Below are positions 15,982 through 25,053 of a stretch of 64,000 nucleotides of DNA, in pieces; position 1 is the stretch's first letter; every line of letters starts with the position of its first letter. Both the position numbers and the translations under genes were made by a program. The DNA is from FEN-1219 sp964503125. Lineage in GTDB: Bacteria > Pseudomonadota > Gammaproteobacteria > Steroidobacterales > Rariloculaceae. The stretch covers positions 6,293 to 70,292 of the forward strand of contig CAZCZE010000041.1 of NCBI GenBank assembly GCA_964503125.1, read 5' to 3'. The notes beneath the pieces were generated by a model. That model made no database searches. It was not told where the DNA came from and saw only the letters and a list, made by a program, of their open reading frames with translations.

Positions 15982-17787
15982 CTAGTTGTACTCGATCGGA
16001 TCGTAGTCCGGCCGGCACACCTCGACGATGCAGATCGATTCCAGCGTGCGTCCCTCGGCAGGCGTGTCGAGACCCGCTTGTTCCATCAGCTCGCGGAGCA
16101 CCTGCGCCGTTTCAGGATGGGCAATGGCGGATTGAACTCCGACGCGAACCAGACCATCGGCGTAGTCGATCGGCAGCCAGGTGTGGGCGGCCAGCTCGGG
16201 ACTGCCGCGGTTGTCGGTGTTGCCGAAGTCGCGGATGTCCATTCGCGCGCCCGCCGCCACGAGAAGCTGCACGACCTCGGTGGCGCCCTTGTGCGCCGCG
16301 CCATGCAGGGCCGTCCGGCCCGTGTCGGCTTGGTAATCGGCGTCGATCCCTAACTCGAGCAACAACTTCACGGCTTCGACCGTCTGTTCGGGCGAGCGCT
16401 CGCTCGTGATCCCCTCGACCCAGCCGATGCCGGCGGCCGCGGCGAGCGGCGTCACGCCGAGCTTCGTGTAAATGTGCGGATTGGCGCCGCGCTCGAGCAG
16501 GAGCCGCATGAGCTCGACGTCGCCGGACTGCGAGGCGCGCAGGAAGGCGGTCGCCCCGTCTTCGTCGAGCCACTGGTTGGTGAAGACGGTGCGGGTCTCC
16601 GTGCTTTCGATCAACTGGGCATTGGGCTCGGCGCCAGCATCGAGGAGCAGCGTGATGTACTCGAGATCATCCATGTCGGGCGTGCGCGTGGGGTAGTCGC
16701 CGCCCTCGAGGTTGCGGTTGTCGGTCGCAAGATAGAGCGGCGTCCAACCGCCCTTGTTGGCGAGATTGACGTCGGCGCCGTGCTCGATGAGGAACTTCCC
16801 GAGCTGATAGTGGCGGTTCTGCGTCGCTGCCAGCAGCGCGCTCCAGCCGTAGCGGGTGACCTGGTTCACGTCGGCCCCGGCTTCGAGCAGCACGCGCGCC
16901 GCGTCGATGCTGCCGGCGCGGACCGCATACACGAGCGGCGTGAGCTCGCCGCCGTCGGGCTCGCGGGCGGCGCGGTTGCGCCCTCCACCGGTAAAGATGA
17001 TCTGTTCGCCCTGATTGCCGCAGGGGTCGCCGCCGGCGGCGGCGGCGTTCGCCAACACGGTGTCTTCGGTGTTGCCGCTACCCCGCACGGTCAGCGCCTG
17101 CAACACGTTCAAATCCGGCGACGGCTGCTCACACAGGACGGCGATGACCTGCCGCCGGACCGCTTCGCGGGGATCCCCCGACTTGCCGAGGGCCGCCGTG
17201 CGTCCGTCGCGCAAGACCGGAGCGGACGGTGCAGCGACGTCGGCACCGTGCTCGATCAGCACGGCGATGACGTCGGCATGGCCCTGGTCGGCGGCTTGCA
17301 TCAATGCGGTCGTCCCGCGAGCGTCTTCTCGTAAGTTCGGATCTGCGCCGCCGTCCAGGAGCGTGCGGACCGCAGCCACGCTTCCCGAGCGCGCGGCCAG
17401 CATGAGTGGCCTGCGGCCGAGCGGGAGCGGCTCGTTGGCATCGGCCCCGTTCTCGAGCAGCGCGTCGATCATCGGCGCGTCGCCGTGGCTCGCCGCGAGC
17501 CACAGCGGCGTCGAGCCGTTACGGTTGGCCGCGGCAACGTCGGCGCCGGCCTCGAGCAACAGCAGGGCCAAGCTCACGTCGCCGCGGTAGGCCGCCCAGT
17601 GCAGCGCCGTGGCGCCGTCGGCTTGCGCGACTTTCACGTCGGCCCCGCTCTGCACGAGGCGGCGCACCTCCGCGGTATCGCGCCGCATCGCGGCATCCGC
17701 CACTTCCGTCTGCGCGACGGCAGAGCTCGCGCACGCGAGGAGCACGGCGAGCGTGACGGCTCCGACGTTGGCGGGCATGCGGGTCAT
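15982..17787 (-). CDS. Exported ankyrin-repeat protein
   Basis: 601 residues: a signal peptide (1-25, ending SSAVAQ) followed by about ten ankyrin repeats, recognisable as repeated TALHWAAYRGD, TPLWLAASHGD, PLMLAARSG and ALMQAADQGHADV units with GADV turns. Ankyrin arrays bind proteins; an exported one probably scaffolds periplasmic partners. Cys-containing loops near residues 225 and 255, between repeats, may form a disulfide. The start codon overlaps the stop of the DUF1552 gene by 4 nt. It is related in design to the ankyrin gene at 62424-63947. Confidence 0.88.
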   Translation of the reverse strand: MTRMPANVGAVTLAVLLACASSAVAQTEVADAAMRRDTAEVRRLVQSGADVKVAQADGATALHWAAYRGDVSLALLLLEAGADVAAANRNGSTPLWLAASHGDAPMIDALLENGADANEPLPLGRRPLMLAARSGSVAAVRTLLDGGADPNLREDARGTTALMQAADQGHADVIAVLIEHGADVAAPSAPVLRDGRTAALGKSGDPREAVRRQVIAVLCEQPSPDLNVLQALTVRGSGNTEDTVLANAAAAGGDPCGNQGEQIIFTGGGRNRAAREPDGGELTPLVYAVRAGSIDAARVLLEAGADVNQVTRYGWSALLAATQNRHYQLGKFLIEHGADVNLANKGGWTPLYLATDNRNLEGGDYPTRTPDMDDLEYITLLLDAGAEPNAQLIESTETRTVFTNQWLDEDGATAFLRASQSGDVELMRLLLERGANPHIYTKLGVTPLAAAAGIGWVEGITSERSPEQTVEAVKLLLELGIDADYQADTGRTALHGAAHKGATEVVQLLVAAGARMDIRDFGNTDNRGSPELAAHTWLPIDYADGLVRVGVQSAIAHPETAQVLRELMEQAGLDTPAEGRTLESICIVEVCRPDYDPIEYN

Positions 17788-19133
17788 AGATTCGTCAGCC
17801 GTCCCGTGCTGTCGCCGATGCTCTCGCGCTCGATATCGAACTGGTCCAGGAGGCTCAACAGCAGGTTGCCCGTGGATACGGTCTTGGTGGGATACGCCAG
17901 GTGCCGCCCACCCTTCATCGCGCCGTGGTTCCCGCCGATGAGCACGTGCGGCACGTCGTAATGCAGGTGCTGGTTGGGATTGCCCATGTTGCTGCCGTAC
18001 AGGAGCAGCGAATGGTCGAGCAGCGTGCCGTCGCCGTCCTCGGTCTTGGCTAGCTTGTCGACGAAGTGCGCCAGCACCTTGACGTGGTAGTGGTTGATCT
18101 TCGCGAGCTGCTTGATCAGCGCCGGGTCCTCGCCGTGGTGCGACACGCCGTGGAAGCCCGTGTTCGGGGCTTCGCTTTGCGGGTAGCGGCGTCCCGTGAG
18201 ATCGCGCGCGAAGAGCAACGTGCCCACGCGCGTAAGGTCGGCCTGGAACGCCAGCGCCAGCAGGTCGAACATCAGCTTGATGTGCTCGTCGAACGACTGC
18301 GGAATGCCGGGAGGCACCGCGAAATCCTCGGGCGCCGCCGTCGTGGCCTTGGCCGCGATCTGAAGTCGACGCTCGATCTCCCGGACGTTCTCGGTGAAGC
18401 TGTCGAGGCGCGAACGGTCCGGAACGCTGATTTCACTCCGCAGGCCGGCGATCTTGCCGTTGATCGAGTCGAGGATGCTCTGGTGGCGCTCGCGGCGCGC
18501 CGCGCGCTGCTCGGGCGTGCTGCCGCTGCCGAACATGCGCTCGAACACGACCTGCGGGTTCAACTCCATCGGCAACGGTGTCGTCGGCGACGACCACGCG
18601 ATCGTGTTCGTGTACACGCAACTGTAGCCCTCACCGCAGTTGCTCGAGCCCGAGCCCGGATCCTCGACCGACATTTCCACCGAGGGCAGCAGCGTCTCGC
18701 CGCCGATCTTCGCCGCGATGATCTGGTCGATCGTGTGGCCGGCGCGCACATCCGCGCCCGCGGTCTTCTTCGGCTTGTCGGCGCACAGGAACGCCGCGGC
18801 GACCCAGTGGTCGGCGCCGGTTTCGCCCGGGGGCGGCTCCGAGGAGGTGGAATGGAGGCCGGTGAGGACCGTGAGGCTGTCCCGGTACGGCTCGAGAGGC
18901 GTCCAGATGAACGGCAGCTCGGCGGGCAGCCGACCTTCCGTCTCGGGAACCCAGTAGCCGGGCGCCGCGCCGTGCGGGACGAAGCCTGCAAAGAATCGCC
19001 GCGGCGGAGCCGCGCCCGCCTGCGCCAGCGCGGTCGCGGCAGGAAACATCGCCTCGAGCAACGGCAGCCCGAGTGCTACGCCCGCGCCCTTGAGCAGGGT
19101 GCGTCGACGAATGTGCTTCTTGGTGATGAACAT
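17784..19133 (-). CDS. DUF1552 family protein with Tat signal
   Basis: 449 residues from ATG 19133, with GAGGAG 8 nt upstream; an ATG at 19148 would overlap the previous gene and is disfavoured. The Tat-type leader KKHIRRRTLLKGAG is followed by GLPLLEAMFP and RRFFAGFVPHGAAPGYWVP, the family hallmark. The middle has SMS/GEGYSCVYTN and the end LLLYGSNMGNPNQHLHYDVPHVLIGG. DUF1552 proteins are alkaline-phosphatase-superfamily-like (DUF1501-related) exported proteins almost always encoded beside DUF1592 proteins, as here. The exact substrate is unknown. Confidence 0.88.
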   Translation of the reverse strand: MFITKKHIRRRTLLKGAGVALGLPLLEAMFPAATALAQAGAAPPRRFFAGFVPHGAAPGYWVPETEGRLPAELPFIWTPLEPYRDSLTVLTGLHSTSSEPPPGETGADHWVAAAFLCADKPKKTAGADVRAGHTIDQIIAAKIGGETLLPSVEMSVEDPGSGSSNCGEGYSCVYTNTIAWSSPTTPLPMELNPQVVFERMFGSGSTPEQRAARRERHQSILDSINGKIAGLRSEISVPDRSRLDSFTENVREIERRLQIAAKATTAAPEDFAVPPGIPQSFDEHIKLMFDLLALAFQADLTRVGTLLFARDLTGRRYPQSEAPNTGFHGVSHHGEDPALIKQLAKINHYHVKVLAHFVDKLAKTEDGDGTLLDHSLLLYGSNMGNPNQHLHYDVPHVLIGGNHGAMKGGRHLAYPTKTVSTGNLLLSLLDQFDIERESIGDSTGRLTNL

Positions 19134-19137
19134 GGCT

Positions 19138-21489
19138 CTACTCCTCACTCGCCGCGGTCTTCACGTTCATCGTGAACGCGGGGCTTCCGATGACGCCCAT
19201 GAGCAGCGACGAAAAACGATAGTCGTCCTCGGCCGCGTCGTGCGTGATCGACCGCACGAGCGGCATGTCCTCGTACTCCAAGCCGCGGCCGATGGCATAG
19301 GTCAGCAGTTTTTCGGTCACGGCTTGGGCAAACAGATCGTCGTTGTCCAGCACGAGCTCCCGCAGGCTTGCCACGCCGTCCAAAGGCGTGCCGTCGTTCG
19401 TGACGCCGGTGGGATCGATCGGTTGGCCGGCATCCAACGTCCGCCACGCGCCGACGGCGTCAAAATTCTCCATCGCAATCCCCATCGGCTCGAAGATCTG
19501 ATGGCACGAGGCACAGGTCGGGTTGACGCGATGCGCCTCCAGGCGCGCCCGCAGGGTCTGCGGCGCATCGCCCACGGCCGGCGTCAGGTCGGTCTCGACG
19601 CCCGGAGGCGGGTCGGGCGGACCTAATCCCGAGAACGTTTCGAGGAACCACTTGCCCCGCTTGACGGGCGACGTGCGCGCCGCGTCGGACGTGATCGTCA
19701 GCAGCGCGCCCTTGCCGAGCAGCCCGCGCCGCATGTCGAGCTCCGGTCCCAGGGTCACGCGGCGGAACTGCGATCCGTAAACGTCGGGGATCCCGTAGTG
19801 CTTCGCGAGCCTTTCATTGACGAAGGTGTAATCGGCCGTGAGCAAGTCCCGGATGCTGCGGTCCTCGTGAATGACGCTGTCGAAAAACAGCTCGATCTCG
19901 CGCCGGAAGGCTTCGCGAAGCGTGCTGTCGAAGTCCGGGAACAGGTCCACAACGGGCTCGCTGGCCTGCATGCCGCGAACGTTGAGCCATTGCCCCGTGA
20001 AGTTCTTGACGAACGCATCCGAGCGCGCGTCGGCGATCATTCGCTCGACTTGCTGCTCGAGCACGTCGGGATTGCGCAGGCGGCCCTGGGACGCAAGCGC
20101 GATCAGCTCCTCGTCCGGGATGCTGCTCCAGAGGAAGAACGAGAGGCGCGAGGCCAGCTCCAGATCGCTGATCCCGTAAGGCGACCCAGGCGCGACTTGG
20201 GGCGGCTCGATTTCCCGCCGGTAGATGAACTCCGGATCCGCGAGGATGCGCTGCACCACGGCCTCGATGCCGTAGTCGAAGCCGCCGCCTTCTTCACGAC
20301 CGGCTTGGAAAAAGGCCATCATCTCCTCGAGGTCGGCATCGGTCGCGGGGCGGCGGAAGGCCTTGCCCGCCAGCGTGGAAGTGATCTTGAGCGCGCACTC
20401 GCCTTCCTCGCTACTCACTTGCGGGTAGCACTCGAAGATCTTGTCCCGGCTCTGCGTGCTCGTGGCCTTGAGACCGTTGAACGGCCCTTCGATGAAGACC
20501 TGGCCGACGTGCGGGTAGAACGTGTAACCCGAGATCGAGCCCGGCGAGTTCATGGTGCGAACGAACGACGTGTTCAGCCCGGTGTCGGGCAGGTCGCTGG
20601 TGGCGATGAACGTGACGCCGACCGTGTGGAAGCCGGCCTTGATCGCGATCTCCGGTGTCCGGCCGCCATTGCCTTCCTGGTTGCCGATCTCCGTATCCCA
20701 GTCGTACAGGTACACGCGTGCGCCGTCGATCGTGACCTCGAGCTGCTCGCCCCGGACGTTGCCGAGCACTACGGTGAAGTAGCCGGTCATTCCCTTGACG
20801 GTGAAGACGTAGTTGCCGTCGGCCGGGAATTCGTGCTCGATGAGCATTCCGCCCCGTGTGCCGAACGGCAGTCCTTCGATGTGAGCGTTCTGGGAGGTGT
20901 CGTGCGGCGCGTCGAACACGGCGAGTGTCGGCGCGGTCTCGGTGCCCACACCCAAGCGGCTGATCTTGCCGGCCGCCGACAAGTACGCCTCCATGAGCGC
21001 CGGCGACGTGGTCAGCGTCCCGGCCATGTTGTCGAACCCGTGACTGGAGTCGTCGGGGGGCAAAAAGGTGGTGGCGTCGATATTGAGGCCTAAGAGATCG
21101 CGGACCGCGTTCGTGTATTCCGTGCGGTTCAGCCGGTGGAGGCCCGGGGCGGGGAGATGCGGCTCGGCGTTGCTATCGATCTCATTCTCCAACCACGCCA
21201 CGAGCGCGTCGCGCGCCTCCCTCTCGAGCGTCGGACCGCCATCCGCCGGCGGCATCAGTCCCGCGCGCAGCTTGCGGATGACCTTTTCCCAGATCTCTGC
21301 GTCGGAGGCCACGGCGTCGAAACTGAGCGCCTGCAGGTTCAGATCCGCCACCTGCTCGGTCGCGTTGTGGCAGTCGAGACAAGTGCCCCTAATGACGCCC
21401 GCCTGCCGCTCGTCTTCATTGCCGACGAGACCGCAGCCGGACGCAAGCACGCCGGCCAGCGCGGCAGCTACGAGTGATCTGGTCCTCAC
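19138..21489 (-). CDS. DUF1587/DUF1592/DUF1588/DUF1585 c-type-haem lipoprotein
   Basis: 783 residues from a GTG start. Lipobox-like LASGC at the N-terminus, so a lipoprotein. A first CxxCH haem site is in GTCLDCHNA. DUF1587 follows at HRLNRTEYTNAVRDLLGL, DUF1595 at AFRRPATDADLEEMM, DUF1592 at LASRLSFFLWSSIPDEEL, and DUF1588 with GLLGKGALLTITS and a second CxxCH in PTCASCHQIFEPMGIAMENFDAVG. DUF1585 closes the protein. These multi-domain cytochrome-like proteins are abundant in planctomycetes, verrucomicrobia and myxobacteria and pair with DUF1552 proteins. A redox role on complex organics is often proposed but unproven. Confidence 0.9.
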   Translation of the reverse strand: MRTRSLVAAALAGVLASGCGLVGNEDERQAGVIRGTCLDCHNATEQVADLNLQALSFDAVASDAEIWEKVIRKLRAGLMPPADGGPTLEREARDALVAWLENEIDSNAEPHLPAPGLHRLNRTEYTNAVRDLLGLNIDATTFLPPDDSSHGFDNMAGTLTTSPALMEAYLSAAGKISRLGVGTETAPTLAVFDAPHDTSQNAHIEGLPFGTRGGMLIEHEFPADGNYVFTVKGMTGYFTVVLGNVRGEQLEVTIDGARVYLYDWDTEIGNQEGNGGRTPEIAIKAGFHTVGVTFIATSDLPDTGLNTSFVRTMNSPGSISGYTFYPHVGQVFIEGPFNGLKATSTQSRDKIFECYPQVSSEEGECALKITSTLAGKAFRRPATDADLEEMMAFFQAGREEGGGFDYGIEAVVQRILADPEFIYRREIEPPQVAPGSPYGISDLELASRLSFFLWSSIPDEELIALASQGRLRNPDVLEQQVERMIADARSDAFVKNFTGQWLNVRGMQASEPVVDLFPDFDSTLREAFRREIELFFDSVIHEDRSIRDLLTADYTFVNERLAKHYGIPDVYGSQFRRVTLGPELDMRRGLLGKGALLTITSDAARTSPVKRGKWFLETFSGLGPPDPPPGVETDLTPAVGDAPQTLRARLEAHRVNPTCASCHQIFEPMGIAMENFDAVGAWRTLDAGQPIDPTGVTNDGTPLDGVASLRELVLDNDDLFAQAVTEKLLTYAIGRGLEYEDMPLVRSITHDAAEDDYRFSSLLMGVIGSPAFTMNVKTAASEE

Positions 21490-21502
21490 GACTCCATGAC
21501 TC

Positions 21503-22918
21503 CTAATTGGCGTCCTCGAAGTTGAACAGGTCTTCCGTCTCGTCGGGCTTGCTCATGCCTTGCTCGAAGTACCGCTCCCAGATCGTGGCCCAGGGGCGGC
21601 CGTACATGTCGGGCATCTCGTACTCGACCGTCGTCCCCGGCGTGAGCGGCGTATTGACGCCGTCGACCGAAAAAATCGTCTGCACGCACTCGATGAAGGC
21701 GTAGGGCACCTGGTTGTCGTCGCTGAACGCGTTGATCTTGTGCAGGTTGCGCACGAGACGCACGGGCTCCGCCAATGCCTCCTCGTCGTAGAGGATCGTC
21801 TCGTGGTTCAAGCCGACGAACTTCCCGGCCTCGCGAATCGGCGTGTAGATCTCGATCGACTGCATCTTGCTCGAGTGCTCGAACTGCGCGTGCGACTTCC
21901 AGCCCTGGATGTTGCTCGTCCAGGTGATCAGCACGCCTTCGTCCCAGAAGCCGATCGTCTCGCCATACCAGCGCGGCACCGCGGCCCCGAGGCGCGGCAC
22001 GCCGCCGTTCGCCACGTCCGCCATGTTGAATTCGCGGCCGACGTAGATGTCCTGGATGAAGTTGCGCGCGACACCCGCCCGCACGTGCACGAGATCCGGC
22101 GTGGCGATGACGTAGTGCTCCCACACGGCCGCCGGGTACCAGCGCCGCATGAAGCCTTCCGGCCAGCAGAACGTGGAGGGCCACAGCGCGTTGCCGCGCA
22201 CTTGGTGATAGGCCTCCTGCACCATCCACTCCTGGTACTTCGGAGTCAGCACGGAGAGGACCGTCGGAAGCTGGCTGTGCCTACCCCAATACCAGTTGCT
22301 TTGATTGGCGCCACCGGGTCCGTTCGGGCGCTGGTACACGCCGTTCCACTCGACGGCCGGAAAATTTTCGAACGTATAGACGTTCGGGCCGCCGCGTTTC
22401 GTCGTCTCCGCGAGCAGCGCCTCGTAGTGTTCCTGCGCCGTCTTGAACCCGTACGGGCTCACGATGGCCTCGCGCGGCATGTCGATCTCGCAGTGCCCCC
22501 ACGGCGCGTCTTCGATCTTGTCGGAGGTGTTCACTCCGGGGCGCTGCAGCACTCCGCGCTGGTACTCGGTGGCTTGCGGGCTGTTGCAGCGGAAATAGCG
22601 CGGGTCGCTCCAGAGCTCTTTATCGGCGTAGAAGTCCGGGCTCGAGAAGAGGTCGCGCGGCAGCGGCTCGTAGTCCTTCGGCAAGGCGTCCGGGCGGTAG
22701 CCGTGGAGGGGGAACGGGTTCCTCGTGTCCGCCCCGGCCTGCTGGCCGAACCGGCGGATCCAGTTCGGCCCCACCTCTTGCTCCATGTCGAGCACGCTCG
22801 CGGCCAGCGGCCGGCCGCGGCCGACGCTCTCGAAGCCTATATCCGGCATCTTCTGGGCCCAGGCGGGCGCCGCGACGAGACTGGCGGCGAGCGCGAGCGT
22901 TTTGAGTCCGTTCTTCAT
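21503..22918 (-). CDS. Exported protein of unknown function, family with 25054 and 48355 (copy A)
   Basis: 471 residues, signal peptide about 1-21 (LVAAPAWAQ). It shares with its two paralogues the blocks DPRYFRCNS, PREAIVSPY-FKTAQE-YEAL, LPTVLSVLTPKYQ, FCWPEGFMRRW, PRWYGETIGFWD, LITWTSNIQGW, MQSIEIYTP and the acidic ending DLFNFEDAN. Two conserved Cys pairs may be disulfides. No enzyme signature recognised. It is the first gene of a run with the DUF1592, DUF1552, ankyrin and sugar-dehydrogenase genes (13 bp to the next start), so it probably works on the same exported pathway. Confidence 0.75.
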   Translation of the reverse strand: MKNGLKTLALAASLVAAPAWAQKMPDIGFESVGRGRPLAASVLDMEQEVGPNWIRRFGQQAGADTRNPFPLHGYRPDALPKDYEPLPRDLFSSPDFYADKELWSDPRYFRCNSPQATEYQRGVLQRPGVNTSDKIEDAPWGHCEIDMPREAIVSPYGFKTAQEHYEALLAETTKRGGPNVYTFENFPAVEWNGVYQRPNGPGGANQSNWYWGRHSQLPTVLSVLTPKYQEWMVQEAYHQVRGNALWPSTFCWPEGFMRRWYPAAVWEHYVIATPDLVHVRAGVARNFIQDIYVGREFNMADVANGGVPRLGAAVPRWYGETIGFWDEGVLITWTSNIQGWKSHAQFEHSSKMQSIEIYTPIREAGKFVGLNHETILYDEEALAEPVRLVRNLHKINAFSDDNQVPYAFIECVQTIFSVDGVNTPLTPGTTVEYEMPDMYGRPWATIWERYFEQGMSKPDETEDLFNFEDAN

Positions 22919-23049
22919 GGTGGGTTGCCTCCGGGTACTACTTTAACCGCCTTCCTCATGCGGTTGAGCGAATGAGGCGGTGCGAGGCCGTCAAAAGTTT
23001 TCTGACGGTGGCGGCACGGACTCGCCCGAGACGCGGAAACCGTTGAAAC

Positions 23050-23137
23050 CCGCCCCGGCGCTGGCAAACCGAACGACGACTTGGCCCCGGGTACGCTGAA
23101 CAGTATTCTCAAACAAGCTGGGCTGAAACGAGGGTGA
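23050..23137 (+). pseudogene. hicA: hicA toxin remnant (3' end only)
   Basis: The reading GKPNDDLAPGTLNSILKQAGLKRG, ending at TGA 23135-23137, is the C-terminal end of HicA toxins. No in-frame upstream sequence resembles the N-terminal half with its catalytic His, so the gene is 5'-truncated and should be inactive. It ends 6 bp before the hicB remnant, preserving the original hicA-hicB order. Confidence 0.7.
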
Positions 23138-23143
23138 CTCGCC

Positions 23144-23279
23144 ATGCGCTACGCCAACCGCCGAGACGGAGCGAGCCATTCGCGAGGCGATCGAGCTCCA
23201 TCTCGAGGGGCTGCGCGAGGACGGCGAGCAAATTCCCCCCGGCACGAGCCGCGTGGACTACATCGAAGTCGCGGCCTGA
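23144..23279 (+). pseudogene. hicB: hicB antitoxin remnant with internal deletion and frameshift
   Basis: ATG CGC TAC GCC (MRYA) is the normal HicB start. Four codons later the sequence jumps, in another frame, to TAETERAIREAIELHLEGL followed by REDGEQIPP and VDYIEVAA, the HicB C-terminal half. About 40 central codons, including the partly degraded RNase-H-like strands, are missing. Stop at 23277-23279. Together with the hicA stub this is a dead TA locus. Confidence 0.75.
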
Positions 23280-23339
23280 TCGCCGCGAGCTCGGAGAATG
23301 CTACGGCGGCGAGCTCGCCGTCGATGTGAGGAGAGATTC

Positions 23340-23846
23340 ATGTTCGGCCTAACACAGCTCGGTGTCGTTCACACCCTCATCAGCCTCTTCGCCGTCGGCA
23401 TGGGCATCGTAGCGTTCGTGCGCTACGGCTCGATCTCGCTGCGAACGGGCATCGGCCGGACCTACGTGGTCACGACCGTGCTCACGTGCCTCACGGGATT
23501 CCCGATTTTTCAGCACGGCGGCTTCGGGCCGCCGCACGCGGTGGGCGTGCTCGAGCTCGTCCTGCTCGCCTTCGCGGCGGGGCTCGAGAAGCGCGTGTTC
23601 CTGGGCGCGGCGTCGCGCGCGGTGGAAACCGTGACCTACACGGCCACCTTCTTCCTGCACATGATCCCCGCCATCAACGAGACCACGACGCGGCTTCCGC
23701 CGAGCGCGCCGCTGGCAGCGGGGCCCCAGGATCCGTTGGTGGTCGGGCTCGTCGCCGTGGCCTTCGTGGCGTTCGCGATCGGCGCGACGGTGCAGGTGGT
23801 GCGCCTGCGCGCAGCGTCGCGGCCGGCGGTTGCGCGAGCGCGATAG
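23340..23846 (+). CDS. Small integral membrane protein, four predicted helices
   Basis: 168 residues from ATG 23340 (GAGGAGAG just upstream). Four hydrophobic segments: LISLFAVGMGIVAFV, YVVTTVLTCLTGFPIF, AVGVLELVLLAFAAGL and VVGLVAVAFVAFAIGATVQVV. Family not recognised with certainty; a DUF2306-like or similar small membrane protein is possible. The HLHMIPAINETTTR loop between segments three and four carries His and Glu that could bind a cofactor. It stands alone between the hicAB relic and a convergent gene. Confidence 0.65.
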   Translation: MFGLTQLGVVHTLISLFAVGMGIVAFVRYGSISLRTGIGRTYVVTTVLTCLTGFPIFQHGGFGPPHAVGVLELVLLAFAAGLEKRVFLGAASRAVETVTYTATFFLHMIPAINETTTRLPPSAPLAAGPQDPLVVGLVAVAFVAFAIGATVQVVRLRAASRPAVARAR

Positions 23847-23948
23847 GCGTGCTTACCACCGGTCCGAGCTCGACCGCCGTGGCGCGGCGAGCCAGAGCCT
23901 CTTACTCTGGCGATACCGCTCCGAGATCGTGCGAATGGCGCCTCGCGG

Positions 23949-24785
23949 CTACATCTCGACGTTCAGCACCGTGCTGCCGACCGCCTCGCTCATCGTCACC
24001 GAGAAGCGGTTGATGCCGGCCTTGAAGTGCTCACGCAGCGATTCGAGGTTCACGCGTGCTCGGAACACGTGACACGGGGTGCCCTGCTTGCTCGTGGTGA
24101 CGGTCACTAGGATCGGCCGAACCTCCGCCTCGTTGACGGCCGTGACGCTCGCCTCGCGCGTGAACGGCCTGTTGCACAGCGTGAGCTCGAGCGGCAGCGT
24201 GCCTTCTCTCTGATCGATCTCGTCGTAGATGACGTCGACGCTCAAGTCCGGCAAGTCGCCGAGCTTCAACGTGGGCAGCTCGCTGTCGGGAACGGTGACG
24301 CGCGTGTCGGCCGGTATCGACGCATCGAACACCGTGCCCACGTCGAGCACGGCCCTGCGGCCCGGCAAGAATGCGGACGGCCAAAGAATCATCGACAGGC
24401 CGCGGGCCAACCCGTAGCGATCGTCGCCCGACTGATCGTAACCGCCGTCGAGCGTGATCTCGGTGCCGTCTCTGGTCGTCACCGAGACGGCCATGATCTC
24501 GAGCGCGCCGCCGCGACCGCCCGTGCTGCTGCTCCTGAGCCTGGAGATACGCATCACCATCGGCGTGCCGGCGGCGATGACGGTGTGTCCGTCGACGACG
24601 ACGTCCTTCCAAACGTGGCCGTCGACCGAGTATCCGACTCCGAATTTGTTGGCGTTCGACGTGATGCGCTCCTCGAGCTCGCCGAACACCACCGTGCCGC
24701 GAGGGATGACGAGCTCGGCCGCGAGGGCGAGCGTCGGCGCAATGAGAAAGAGGCAACCGGCTAGGAGCGCAAGACGGCTTTTCAT
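23949..24785 (-). CDS. Exported protein of unknown function
   Basis: 278 residues with a signal peptide (1-22, PTLALA-AEL). It starts IPRGTVVFGELEERITSN and has VIAAGTPMVMRIS, then GTEITLDGGYDQSGDDRYGLARG. The pairing of a GTVVFGELEE strand with an AAGTPM strand resembles the beta-barrel-like envelope domains that set 'aG t v' surfaces, but no named family is certain. The second half is beta-rich with two Cys (CNRPF, CHVF) that could bridge. Monocistronic by position. Confidence 0.6.
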   Translation of the reverse strand: MKSRLALLAGCLFLIAPTLALAAELVIPRGTVVFGELEERITSNANKFGVGYSVDGHVWKDVVVDGHTVIAAGTPMVMRISRLRSSSTGGRGGALEIMAVSVTTRDGTEITLDGGYDQSGDDRYGLARGLSMILWPSAFLPGRRAVLDVGTVFDASIPADTRVTVPDSELPTLKLGDLPDLSVDVIYDEIDQREGTLPLELTLCNRPFTREASVTAVNEAEVRPILVTVTTSKQGTPCHVFRARVNLESLREHFKAGINRFSVTMSEAVGSTVLNVEM

Positions 24786-24873
24786 CGTTGGCCCGCGGTC
24801 CGTGAGGTTCGCCGAATCTTACGGCATCCCGCGGCACCCCGTCGATTCGACCGGGAGCACGCGCCGGAACGCC

Positions 24874-25041
24874 TCAGCCGAACAGGCGCTGCAGGTCGAC
24901 AGCCACTCCGGAGAGCGCGGACACCTCGAGCGCCACGCCGAGATCAGGCCCATCGACGAGCGTGTACGAGCCCTGCTGCGGAGCGCGGTGGCGGACGAGC
25001 CGCCGGCCACGCCCCGCCACGACCGCGACCTCTCCGGATGA
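24874..25041 (-). pseudogene. Possible C-terminal remnant downstream of the family gene at 25054
   Basis: Directly after the TAG stop of the upstream gene the same frame stays open for about 60 codons to a TGA at 24874-24876, and reads …GSYTLVDGPDLGVALEVSALSGVAVDLQRLFG. The pattern resembles the C-terminal end of a separate protein (a Uma2-like ending is one possibility) rather than of the family protein. No start with ribosome site is visible. Could also be chance. Confidence 0.25.
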
Positions 25042-25053
25042 GGCCTCTCGCGC

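Noticed and set aside
19798..21093. Plus-strand frame of 431 codons
   Set aside because: Antisense shadow of the DUF1592 gene, which has haem motifs and DUF order in its own frame.
21560..22975. Plus-strand frame of 471 codons
   Set aside because: Antisense shadow of family copy A; low-complexity Arg/Val/Leu composition.
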